Below the pieces are notes generated by a model. That model was not told where the DNA came from, searched no databases, and saw only the letters and a list, made by a program, of their open reading frames with translations. A program made the position numbers and the translations under genes. From Spirochaetaceae bacterium (GTDB lineage: Bacteria > Spirochaetota > Spirochaetia > Treponematales > Treponemataceae): a DNA stretch of 5,184 nt. The DNA lies in the NCBI GenBank assembly GCA_031285525.1, contig JAITWB010000213.1, positions 1 to 5,184 of the forward strand. The letters are read 5' to 3'. Shown here piece after piece: positions 1 through 5,184 of this stretch. Within the stretch, counting starts at the first letter, position 1. The number at the start of each line of letters is the position of its first letter.

Positions 1-936
1 AACTGACGAAAGAGGATGGGGAGGTGCCGAAAGAGCTTTCTCAGAAAGCCCCGGCATCAGGGCAGCATCGACTGCAGAAGCCCGGTATTCCTTGAGGAGC
101 CGCAGCCGTTCTTCCCTGCCGGAAACAAAAGACGCCCCATAGAGCAGCGTCAGCGGAGCATCAACCTTCCAGAGATAGAGCCGCCCGATAAGCATATCCG
201 CCAGTCCCCGAACCTCGGGAGCTATCCCGGAAGCATCACTCCCCTCTGCACGCCTTGCCAGCTCGGTACGGAAAAACAATAGCGGAAAACGGCTGTCATA
301 GGGATATTGGGTCACCGCATCCCGTATCAGCGAACGGGCTTCATCGACACGGTTCTGCCCATAGAGTATCCGGGCCCGAATATACTGTCCGTTACTTGAA
401 TTGGCGGTGGAAATGTCCTGTATCAAATCGAGGGCAGCGCTGTAGTTCAGGGTCTCTGTCAGGTATTCCGCCAGCATCAACCGTGCGGCGCCGCTGTTAT
501 ACCGCACCCAGCGCAGCGCATTGCGCTGTATTCCCTGAAGGGAACCGGAAAAACCATAAGCGTCCTTCACCACCGGAGAAAGCAGACCGATGATATCACC
601 TGCAGGGTCACCCCGTGCGGCGGCGCAGAGAGCCTGCACGTACCACAGATCCGCTATATCCGGGGACATCCGGGAACCCTCGGCGGCAATCAGTCCCGCC
701 TGCTCCCAGTCTCCGGATTCGAGAAAAACCACAGCCCGATCCAGCATCAAAAGCGCATCCGCCCGAAACCGGTAATCCGCCGCAGTGCTTAGCTCCGCCG
801 CCTGCATCTCCGATGCAGCTTGCTCCGGCTCAGCAGGCGAACTCTGGGCGAAAAGGGAAACAGAGAAGACCAGATATCCCCATACAAGTACCGAGAAAAA
901 AAGCCTGTCTGTCTTTCTCCTGATCACCGGAATCAT
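1..936 (-). CDS. Exported TPR-like repeat protein, 3' end beyond window (partial, 312 codons)
   Basis: The minus-strand frame from ATG 936-934 is open to the window edge, so the C-terminus is missing. AAGG lies 5 nt before the ATG, and the gene begins 7 nt after the ftsH stop, which implies co-transcription. The N-terminus looks like a signal peptide: basic start (R6 R7 K8, R11), hydrophobic core about residues 12-29, and a plausible cut after SLFA (residue 30). There is no lipobox cysteine, so export to periplasm or envelope is inferred, not lipoprotein anchoring. From about residue 54 the chain is alanine- and leucine-rich helical repeat. Two stretches look like TPR helices: residues 54-93 (DYRFRADALLMLD, then SGDWEQAGLIAAEGSRMSP) and 184-212 (YIRARILYGQNRVDEA, then LIRDAVTQYP). 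TPR proteins usually act as scaffolds, so no enzymatic role is proposed. I do not recognise the specific family. Confidence 0.8.
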   Translation of the reverse strand, partial: MIPVIRRKTDRLFFSVLVWGYLVFSVSLFAQSSPAEPEQAASEMQAAELSTAADYRFRADALLMLDRAVVFLESGDWEQAGLIAAEGSRMSPDIADLWYVQALCAAARGDPAGDIIGLLSPVVKDAYGFSGSLQGIQRNALRWVRYNSGAARLMLAEYLTETLNYSAALDLIQDISTANSSNGQYIRARILYGQNRVDEARSLIRDAVTQYPYDSRFPLLFFRTELARRAEGSDASGIAPEVRGLADMLIGRLYLWKVDAPLTLLYGASFVSGREERLRLLKEYRASAVDAALMPGLSEKALSAPPHPLSSV

Positions 937-943
937 CCTTACC

Positions 944-2821
944 TTACGCTTCCTCAGTAAGAGGCCCTTCGGCAGCGGCAAAACCCAAGAGAGCCCGGAT
1001 ATCAGCATCATCCAGGGTCTCCCGTTCCACCAGCGCCGAAGAAAGTATATCAAGCTCAGACCTATGCTCAGTCAGAATAGAGAGAGCCCGGTTCTTCGCT
1101 TCCTCAAGAATCGTCCGAATCGCCGAATCTATCCGCATCGCCGTATTCTCGGAGTAGTCCTTATGTCTGGCGATCTCCTTTCCGAGGAAGATCGGCTCAT
1201 CCTCCTGCCCAAAGGCGACAGCTCCCAGTTCATCCGACATTCCCCACTCGCAAACCATCCGGCGGGCGATATCAGTTGCCCTGCGGATATCGTTCTGAGT
1301 ACCCGTAGTAACATCGGCATATACCACAGTTTCGGCAGCATAGCCCCCGAACATAATCACCAGCTGATCCAGCAGCCAGTTCCTGGTACTCGAATGAACA
1401 TCCTCTTTGGGAAGACCCACGGTCAAACCCAGCGCCCTCCCCCGGGGAATCACCGTCACCTTATGCAAGGGATGCACATTATCGAGATAATAATACGGAA
1501 GAGCATGCCCCGCCTCGTGGACAGCGGTCATCTGCCGCTCTCTGTCCGAAAGCACCATCGACGTACGGGCTGTCCCCAACAGTATCTTATCCCGGGCGTT
1601 CTCAAAATCCGTTATATCCACCTGCTTCTTGTCCGTCCGGGCGGCAAAGAGAGCCGCCTCGTTCACCATATTGGCAAGATCCGCGCCGCTCAAGCCCACC
1701 GTAGACCGGGCAAGCCGTTTCATATCCACATCCAGAGCGAGGGGAATCTTCTTTGCATGAACAGCGATAATCGCCTCCCGCTCCCGTATATCCGGAAGGG
1801 AAACCATCACCTGCCTATCGAACCGGCCGGGACGGAGCAGAGCAGGATCGAGTACATCCGGGCGGTTTGTCGCAGCCAGAACGATCACGCCGCTCTTGGT
1901 ATCAAAGCCGTCCATCTCAACCAGCATCTGGTTAAGGGTCTGCTCCCGCTCATCGTGACCGCCGCCGTAACCGGTACCCCGTGCACGCCCCACCGCATCC
2001 AGTTCATCTATAAATATAATACAGGGAGCGTGTCGTCGTCCCTGATCAAACAAATCCCGCACCCGGCTTGCGCCGACACCGACAAACATCTCCACAAAAT
2101 CACTGCCGGAGATATGAAAAAACGCCACCCCAGCCTCTCCTGCCACAGCGCGGGCAAGCAGGGTCTTTCCCGTTCCGGGACTTCCCACCAAAAGAACGCC
2201 CTTCGGAATCTTCGCTCCCATCTCAACAAACTTACGGGGGTTCTTGAGATACTCCACCACCTCCCGCAACTCTGTCTTGGCCTCCTCCTGTCCCGCCACA
2301 TCGGCAAAGGTACAGGAAGAACCGATATCCGACCGCCGTGCCCGGCTCCGGGAAAACTGCTGAGCCCGCACATTCTGCCCCGACATCTGCCGAAATATAA
2401 CCACCACGAATATAATCGTAACCAGCAAGGGCAAAAACTGCAAAATATACCCTAAAAGTGATGGGCTGGAAACGCCGCCGGACATAACCACCTTATGCGC
2501 TTCCAGCAAAGGGATCAAATCCTCATCGGTATAGGGAATATAGGTCTTATAGGAAGTACCATTGGCAAAGGAAATCTGTATCTCCTGATTATCAACGATA
2601 CGAACCATCAAAACTTCATCGTTCTTTACAGACGCAATAAACCGGGAATAGGACATCTCGGGAACCGAATTTCCTCCCACCCCCAGCATCATAAACAGAA
2701 CAAAAAAAATAATCGCACCAACAAAAAAAAGAAACCCGGCTCTGCCGCTCGGATTCACCGAACCCCGATTTTTCCCCGGAGGAGCATTTCTCCTGCTGTT
2801 GTCATCTCCGCCTTCAGCCAT
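944..2821 (-). CDS. ftsH: ATP-dependent zinc metalloprotease FtsH
   Basis: Membrane-anchored AAA+ protease that unfolds and degrades membrane and cytosolic proteins as a hexamer. It is 625 aa, within the usual range, and has every expected element in order. There is a polar N-tail (1-28), TM1 about 29-47, a periplasmic domain, and TM2 about 122-142. These are followed by Walker A GSPGTGKT (213-220), pore motif MFVGVG (245-250), Walker [11 protein letters not shown] (268-277), and the second region of homology with arginine fingers ([18 protein letters not shown], 319-336). The zinc site is HEAGH (435-439), with a likely third ligand at Asp511 in [11 protein letters not shown]. The start is fixed by TAATG overlap with tilS, giving translational coupling; a weak GGGG lies 5 nt upstream. 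Cellular substrates in this organism cannot be read from the sequence. The tail after residue 612 is acidic and typically variable. No catalytic residue is missing. Confidence 0.97.
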   Translation of the reverse strand: MAEGGDDNSRRNAPPGKNRGSVNPSGRAGFLFFVGAIIFFVLFMMLGVGGNSVPEMSYSRFIASVKNDEVLMVRIVDNQEIQISFANGTSYKTYIPYTDEDLIPLLEAHKVVMSGGVSSPSLLGYILQFLPLLVTIIFVVVIFRQMSGQNVRAQQFSRSRARRSDIGSSCTFADVAGQEEAKTELREVVEYLKNPRKFVEMGAKIPKGVLLVGSPGTGKTLLARAVAGEAGVAFFHISGSDFVEMFVGVGASRVRDLFDQGRRHAPCIIFIDELDAVGRARGTGYGGGHDEREQTLNQMLVEMDGFDTKSGVIVLAATNRPDVLDPALLRPGRFDRQVMVSLPDIREREAIIAVHAKKIPLALDVDMKRLARSTVGLSGADLANMVNEAALFAARTDKKQVDITDFENARDKILLGTARTSMVLSDRERQMTAVHEAGHALPYYYLDNVHPLHKVTVIPRGRALGLTVGLPKEDVHSSTRNWLLDQLVIMFGGYAAETVVYADVTTGTQNDIRRATDIARRMVCEWGMSDELGAVAFGQEDEPIFLGKEIARHKDYSENTAMRIDSAIRTILEEAKNRALSILTEHRSELDILSSALVERETLDDADIRALLGFAAAEGPLTEEA

Positions 2822-4371
2822 TATAACCCCAATAATACAAGATAGACATATGTTCCCGATTTCTCACTGGCAACAGAATCCTTGACAACCCAATCATCGT
2901 ACCCGAACACAGAACCCCACACACAGCGTATACCCCGTGCATCCTCGACAATCGGAATACTATCCCGAATCTCAGAGGGAACCTTCCAGTTCCCCAGCAC
3001 CTTCTTCACGCTCCGCATTCCGCCGCCGCTATCTGCAACAACATCCCCTTCCCGCCTGCTGCGTATAACCAAGGGTAATTGAAAAGGTCCCTGGTACACT
3101 TGAGCATCTTCAGGAAGGACAGAACAGATCCGCACTGTCCCCGGCAGAACGTCCGTCCCTTGAAAAACAGTGGTTTCACAAGGAATCCGTATACATCCGC
3201 ATTCTCTTACTATATCAAAATATCCGATTCTTTTTGTATATGCAATATCCCGAAAAAGCCGAATCTTCGCCGTAGACGCATCTGCGCCGGAAGTATTCCC
3301 CTCGGACGTATCCGCCCCCTCACAGGTGATAACGATCCCGCAACCCGCAACTCTCCGGTTGCCCCGAACCGCCCGCATCAGCATCTCCCGCGGTACTCTT
3401 GTTCCGCCTGGTATCCTTGCCCCGGCTGTCACAGAACCCCGCTGAAGCTCCACCAGCCCCTGTTGCAGCAGTCTCAGCCGCACCGCCTCAGGAAGCCCCA
3501 AAAAGCGCTCCCTATCACCGGAAACACAAATCTCACCCGAAATACCTGTTTCGCCCGAAACGACTGTTTCGCATGGAACTGCTGTCCCGTCTCTGCTCCA
3601 AAAGTCACCGGGCACAAGCGTCTCGACAACCGCATTATGCATCTCCGCCTGTTCCGCACCCCGAAACACACCCTCATCCCAGCCGGGATACACCTCATCC
3701 AGCAGGGGCAGCAGCTTCAACCGCAATCTATTCCGCAAATAGCCCGTATCGCTGTTTGTCCCGTCTATCCTGAAGTCCGTACCTGTCAAAGCGAGGTACT
3801 GCTCGATATCTTTCCGGGATATCCCCAGCAAAGGCCGAAAAAACACCCCCCGGCTCTTCTGTATCCCCTGAGCGGAACCGCCCTGCAGGAACCGCTGCAC
3901 CAGGGTCTCAAGCTGATCGTTTCGATTATGTCCAAGACAAACAACAGAAGCCCCCTTCTCGGCGGCAAAACGCTCCAATATCTCATACCTAAGAAACCGG
4001 GCAGCATCTTCTGTACCCCGACCCCGGGACACGGCAGTAGAAGCTATCTCCCCCGGTTTCAGGACAACTACGGTACAGGAAACACCCCTGTCCCGGCAAA
4101 AATTGCTGACAAAGACCGCATCGGCGCCGCTCTCCTCGGGAGAACGCATATTGTGATCCACCGTAACAACTTCCAAGAGATAGCCGTATTCCTTTCGCAA
4201 CTCAAGCAGCGCCCTCAAGAGAGCCATAGAATCGGGTCCGCCGGAAACAGCAGCAGCAACAACAGCGCTACCGCTCTTTCCCTCACCGCCGCCTTTACCT
4301 GCGAAACCCAAAAAGGAACTCAGTTCATCCCCTACACGGCGTTCAAAATCTGTCACAAAAACGCTATCCAT
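2821..4371 (-). CDS. tilS: tRNA(Ile)-lysidine synthetase TilS
   Basis: Cytoplasmic enzyme that uses ATP and lysine to convert C34 of the CAU-anticodon tRNA-Ile to lysidine, changing decoding from AUG to AUA; normally essential. The N-type PP-loop ATPase signature is SGGPDS (residues 43-48), followed by VDHNMRSPEES (71-81), TEDAARFLRYE (120-130) and GHNRNDQLET (147-156). The last replaces the commoner HHxDDQAET. A YLRNRLRLKLLPLL segment (211-224) ends the catalytic domain, and the TilS C-terminal domain is visible at about 434-486 (VIRSRREGDVV through WKVPSEIRDSIPIVEDARG). At 516 aa it is longer than most family members. The extra length is mainly in the 255-415 linker and substrate-binding region, which carries hexapeptide repeats from an 18-bp palindromic element (V265-E288, weaker at 320-331 and 396-413). 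The start has AAGGCGG 4 nt upstream. The stop overlaps ftsH by one base. A terminator lies just upstream, so expression must come by read-through or a nearby promoter. Confidence 0.95.
   Translation of the reverse strand: MDSVFVTDFERRVGDELSSFLGFAGKGGGEGKSGSAVVAAAVSGGPDSMALLRALLELRKEYGYLLEVVTVDHNMRSPEESGADAVFVSNFCRDRGVSCTVVVLKPGEIASTAVSRGRGTEDAARFLRYEILERFAAEKGASVVCLGHNRNDQLETLVQRFLQGGSAQGIQKSRGVFFRPLLGISRKDIEQYLALTGTDFRIDGTNSDTGYLRNRLRLKLLPLLDEVYPGWDEGVFRGAEQAEMHNAVVETLVPGDFWSRDGTAVPCETVVSGETGISGEICVSGDRERFLGLPEAVRLRLLQQGLVELQRGSVTAGARIPGGTRVPREMLMRAVRGNRRVAGCGIVITCEGADTSEGNTSGADASTAKIRLFRDIAYTKRIGYFDIVRECGCIRIPCETTVFQGTDVLPGTVRICSVLPEDAQVYQGPFQLPLVIRSRREGDVVADSGGGMRSVKKVLGNWKVPSEIRDSIPIVEDARGIRCVWGSVFGYDDWVVKDSVASEKSGTYVYLVLLGL
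3137..3186 (-). repeat. Degenerate in-frame 18-bp repeat, three units in tilS
   Basis: Three 14-nt units at 3173-3186, 3155-3168 and 3137-3150 are spaced exactly 18 nt apart and encode I396-PCET-T, V402-FQGT-D and V408-LPGT-V. Each starts with ATT or GTT and ends with AC or AAC on the minus strand. Spacing, frame and the recurring [VI]-x-x-[EG]-T pattern match the better-preserved array at 3512-3579, but base identity is low, so common origin is inferred. Confidence 0.45.
3383..3414 (-). repeat. Degenerate in-frame 18-bp repeat, two units in tilS
   Basis: Two 14-nt units at 3401-3414 and 3383-3396, 18 nt apart, encode I320-PGGT-R and V326-PREM-L. They lie in the same phase relative to the reading frame as the main array. 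A third, weaker unit may precede them at 3419-3432 (V314-TAGA-R). Homology to the main array is suggested by period and phase; the palindromic character is mostly lost. Confidence 0.35.
3512..3579 (-). repeat. 18-bp tandem palindromic repeat array inside tilS (four units)
   Basis: Four 14-nt imperfect palindromes of the form GTTTC-N4-GAAAC begin at exactly 18-nt steps (plus-strand starts 3512, 3530, 3548, 3566), separated by 4-nt spacers. The best unit is 3548-3561, with perfect 5-nt arms GTTTC and GAAAC. Because 18 is a multiple of three, the array stays in frame and encodes V265-PCET-V, V271-SGET-G, I277-SGEI-C and V283-SGDR-E in the TilS linker. Similar palindromes stand in the gap upstream of tilS, which argues for a repeat family rather than a protein motif alone. 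Confidence 0.8.
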
Positions 4372-4389
4372 AGAACCGCCTTGTACAAT

Positions 4390-4427
4390 AAAAAAGGGCT
4401 GTCACCGCATCTGCAGGACAAGCCCTT
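4390..4427 (-). terminator. Intrinsic terminator between rplY and tilS
   Basis: On the minus strand the arm AAGGGCT(T)GTC (4427-4417) pairs with GACAGCCCTT (4403-4394), giving a 10-bp stem with one bulged T and a 13-nt loop. A run of six T (4395-4390), sharing its first two T with the end of the stem, follows and leads into TATTG. It probably ends the rplY transcript. It stands only 18 nt before the tilS ATG and 7 nt before its Shine-Dalgarno sequence, so it would also reduce entry into tilS-ftsH unless read through or controlled. Confidence 0.8.
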
Positions 4428-4452
4428 CTATAAAAAGTTATTTGAAAACTTT

Positions 4453-4480
4453 ATTTTACCCGAAATGGTATTTCGTCCAA
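4453..4480 (-). promoter_or_regulatory. Possible sigma-70 promoter for tilS-ftsH
   Basis: TTGGAC (4480-4475) and TAAAAT (4458-4453) are separated by 16 nt on the minus strand. The -10 matches consensus at five of six positions; the -35 is poor after TTG. Both boxes lie inside the palindromic repeat array, so the match may come from its AT-rich arms. Transcription would start near 4446 and then meet the terminator at 4427-4390, an attenuator-like layout. Confidence 0.25.
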
Positions 4481-4520
4481 AACTCGTTTCGGGTGAAACT
4501 TGTTTCATTCGAAACGAGTT
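4481..4520. repeat. 40-nt near-perfect palindrome made from two repeat units
   Basis: Outer arms AACTCGTTTCG (4481-4491) and CGAAACGAGTT (4510-4520) are perfect over 11 bp. Inner arms TGAAAC (4494-4499) and GTTTCA (4502-4507) are perfect over 6 bp with a TT loop, and the arms are joined by GG opposite TT. As plus-strand RNA the GG/UU positions could form wobble pairs, giving an almost continuous 19-bp hairpin; on the minus strand they are A/C mismatches. It lies 16 nt past the rplY stop and may stabilise that 3' end, but lacks a strong U-tract of its own. Confidence 0.75.
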
Positions 4521-4536
4521 TCGACTCCTCCAGGCA

Positions 4537-5094
4537 TCAGCCCTTCGGGTTCTTCATCACCGCAACAGCAAGATCGCCATTGCTCAGAACCTTTACCTCT
4601 TTCGCAAAGGGAAGATCCTTCACCAGGATGCTCTGACCGAGTCCCAGATCGGACACATCAACGACCATCCGCACAGGAAGATCCTTGGGAAGACACTCAA
4701 TCTCAACAGACTGAACACCCTTCTCATAGATACCGCCATCGCGGATACCCACGGGGTTTCCCTCGACCTGTACCTTGATGGACTTCCGCAGGGGCTGATC
4801 CTCTTCAATCGCATAAAAATCGATATGAAGGTTCTTGTCCTGCAGCAGATTGTTCTGTGTATCCTTGATAAAAGCGAGCTTCTTACCCTGTCCTTCAACA
4901 TCAACGGTGATCAACGTTGTGGGTGTAGCTATCTTCCAAACCTTGGTGAATTCAGCTTCGTCAATATCAAGAACGATACTCTGACCTTTATGATCGTAGA
5001 TAACGGCGGGCAAACGGCCAGCCTTACGCAGATTTTTTGCGGCGGCTTTTCCGGTTACGGTACGTACCCGGGCGGTTACAACTTTCTGATCCAT
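4537..5094 (-). CDS. rplY: 50S ribosomal protein L25/general stress protein CTC
   Basis: Large-subunit protein that binds 5S rRNA; the long CTC/TL5-type form has an extra C-terminal beta domain. The 185-aa length fits that long form. The L25 domain covers about residues 1-93, with the signature GKAAAKNLRKAGRLPAVIY (15-33) and QNNLLQDKNLHIDFYAI (80-96). The C-terminal domain covers about 97-185, with VEGNPVGIRDGGI (110-122) and DVSDLGLGQSILVKDLP (146-162). The chosen ATG (5094-5092) gives the family's usual short N-terminus and has AGGAG 10 nt upstream, slightly long but otherwise strong. A stable hairpin array and terminator follow, so rplY is probably transcribed largely on its own. In many bacteria a peptidyl-tRNA hydrolase gene follows the CTC gene; none is present before tilS here. 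Confidence 0.96.
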   Translation of the reverse strand: MDQKVVTARVRTVTGKAAAKNLRKAGRLPAVIYDHKGQSIVLDIDEAEFTKVWKIATPTTLITVDVEGQGKKLAFIKDTQNNLLQDKNLHIDFYAIEEDQPLRKSIKVQVEGNPVGIRDGGIYEKGVQSVEIECLPKDLPVRMVVDVSDLGLGQSILVKDLPFAKEVKVLSNGDLAVAVMKNPKG

Positions 5095-5101
5095 TGCAGA
5101 A

Positions 5102-5165
5102 ATACTCCTCTCTGTTTTCCGTAGATCGGAAGCGGAATGTATTTCCGCATACTCCTCTCTGTTTT
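5102..5165 (-). repeat. Duplicated 17-nt Shine-Dalgarno segment with hairpin in the rplY leader
   Basis: The minus-strand segment AAAACAGAGAGGAGTAT occurs exactly twice, at 5118-5102 and 5165-5149, 47 nt apart. The copy nearer the gene supplies the rplY ribosome-binding site. Between them lies a perfect hairpin GCGGAA-N5-TTCCGC (5148-5132), which begins at the end of the upstream copy. The arrangement suggests a small local duplication; whether it controls rplY translation is unknown. Confidence 0.7.
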
Positions 5166-5173
5166 TTATGGCA

Positions 5174-5179
5174 TATATA
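5174..5179 (-). promoter_or_regulatory. Possible -10 box for rplY
   Basis: TATATA on the minus strand lies in an AT-rich stretch (GATTATATATGCC) about 80 nt upstream of the rplY start. The -35 position would fall outside the window, so this rests on one weak hexamer. Confidence 0.2.
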
Positions 5180-5184
5180 ATCAG

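Larger units (their letters stand above)
4453..4531. repeat. Tandem palindromic repeat array downstream of rplY (four units plus a decayed fifth)
   Basis: Imperfect 14-nt palindromes occupy 4453-4466, 4470-4483, 4486-4499 and 4502-4515, with a half-decayed unit at 4518-4531. The steps are 17, 16, 16 and 16 nt. The best-preserved two are GTTTCGGGTGAAAC and GTTTCATTCGAAAC (plus strand). The core is the same as in the 18-bp array within tilS, but spacers are 2-3 nt instead of 4 nt and no reading frame constrains them. The array fills about half of the rplY-tilS gap. Confidence 0.8.

Noticed and set aside
896..902. A7 tract at codons 11-14 of the TPR-like gene as a phase-variation site
   Set aside because: Seven bases is short for contingency slippage, and the run simply reflects Leu-Phe-Phe codons in the signal peptide.
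16..923. Several plus-strand open frames of 61-112 codons at the left edge
   Set aside because: The minus-strand frame here is open for 312 codons, starts with a ribosome-binding site and signal peptide directly after ftsH, and reads as TPR-like helices; the plus-strand frames are low-complexity shadows.
785..2455. A 556-codon plus-strand open frame opposite ftsH
   Set aside because: Antisense shadow of ftsH, with no plausible domain, and the opposing frame has all FtsH catalytic motifs.
3512..4531. CRISPR array as an explanation for the regularly spaced repeats
   Set aside because: Units are only 14 nt with 2-4-nt spacers, far below CRISPR repeat and spacer lengths, and part of the array is coding sequence in tilS.
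4541..4549. CCCTTCGGG mini-hairpin as a terminator of rplY
   Set aside because: It is inside the last codons of rplY, has a 3-bp stem with a 3-nt loop and no T-run; the hairpin at 4427-4390 is a far better terminator.
3079..5124. A 681-codon plus-strand open frame opposite tilS and rplY
   Set aside because: It lies antisense to two well-identified genes and crosses the repeat-filled gap and terminator. Its translation resembles no family and is rich in Cys, His, Arg and Pro, as expected of an antisense frame; the openness follows from codon bias on the other strand.

Overview
The window is an ordinary-looking bacterial housekeeping block with all genes on the minus strand. Read in the direction of transcription (right to left) the order is rplY (ribosomal protein L25/CTC), tilS (tRNA-Ile lysidine synthetase), ftsH (AAA+ membrane metalloprotease), and the first 312 codons of an exported TPR-like protein that runs off the left edge. 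The moderate-to-high GC genes, the TilS motif GHNRNDQLET in place of the usual HHxDDQ, and the neighbourhood suggest a spirochaete of the Treponema/Spirochaeta type. That assignment is inference from general familiarity, not a search.

Layout. Positions 5095-5184 are the rplY leader. It holds an exactly duplicated 17-nt segment carrying a Shine-Dalgarno core, with a small perfect hairpin between the copies. rplY occupies 5094-4537. A 165-nt intergenic region (4536-4372) follows, made largely of a tandem array of imperfect GTTTC-N4-GAAAC palindromes, then a strong intrinsic terminator lying only 18 nt from the tilS start. tilS (4371-2821) overlaps ftsH (2821-944) by one base (TAATG). ftsH is separated by 7 nt from the TPR-like gene (936 to beyond position 1). 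The last three genes therefore look like one translationally coupled unit. No stretch over 300 nt lacks a gene.

How the genes relate. rplY and tilS serve translation: a 5S rRNA-binding ribosomal protein, and the enzyme that makes lysidine in the CAU anticodon of tRNA-Ile2. ftsH and the TPR-like protein belong to the envelope or membrane. Linkage of tilS with ftsH is a known bacterial arrangement (in Bacillus with hpt between them).

The most interesting signal is a palindromic short-repeat family that appears twice. It is a 16-17-bp tandem array in the rplY-tilS gap, and an 18-bp, exactly in-frame array inside tilS that encodes a hexapeptide repeat of the type [VI]-[SP]-G-E-T-x. More degenerate copies in the same frame lie further along tilS. 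The core resembles a decayed ParB-binding parS half-site pair (GTTTCACGTGAAAC), but I cannot tell from one window whether it is a mobile palindromic element, a protein-binding array, or both.
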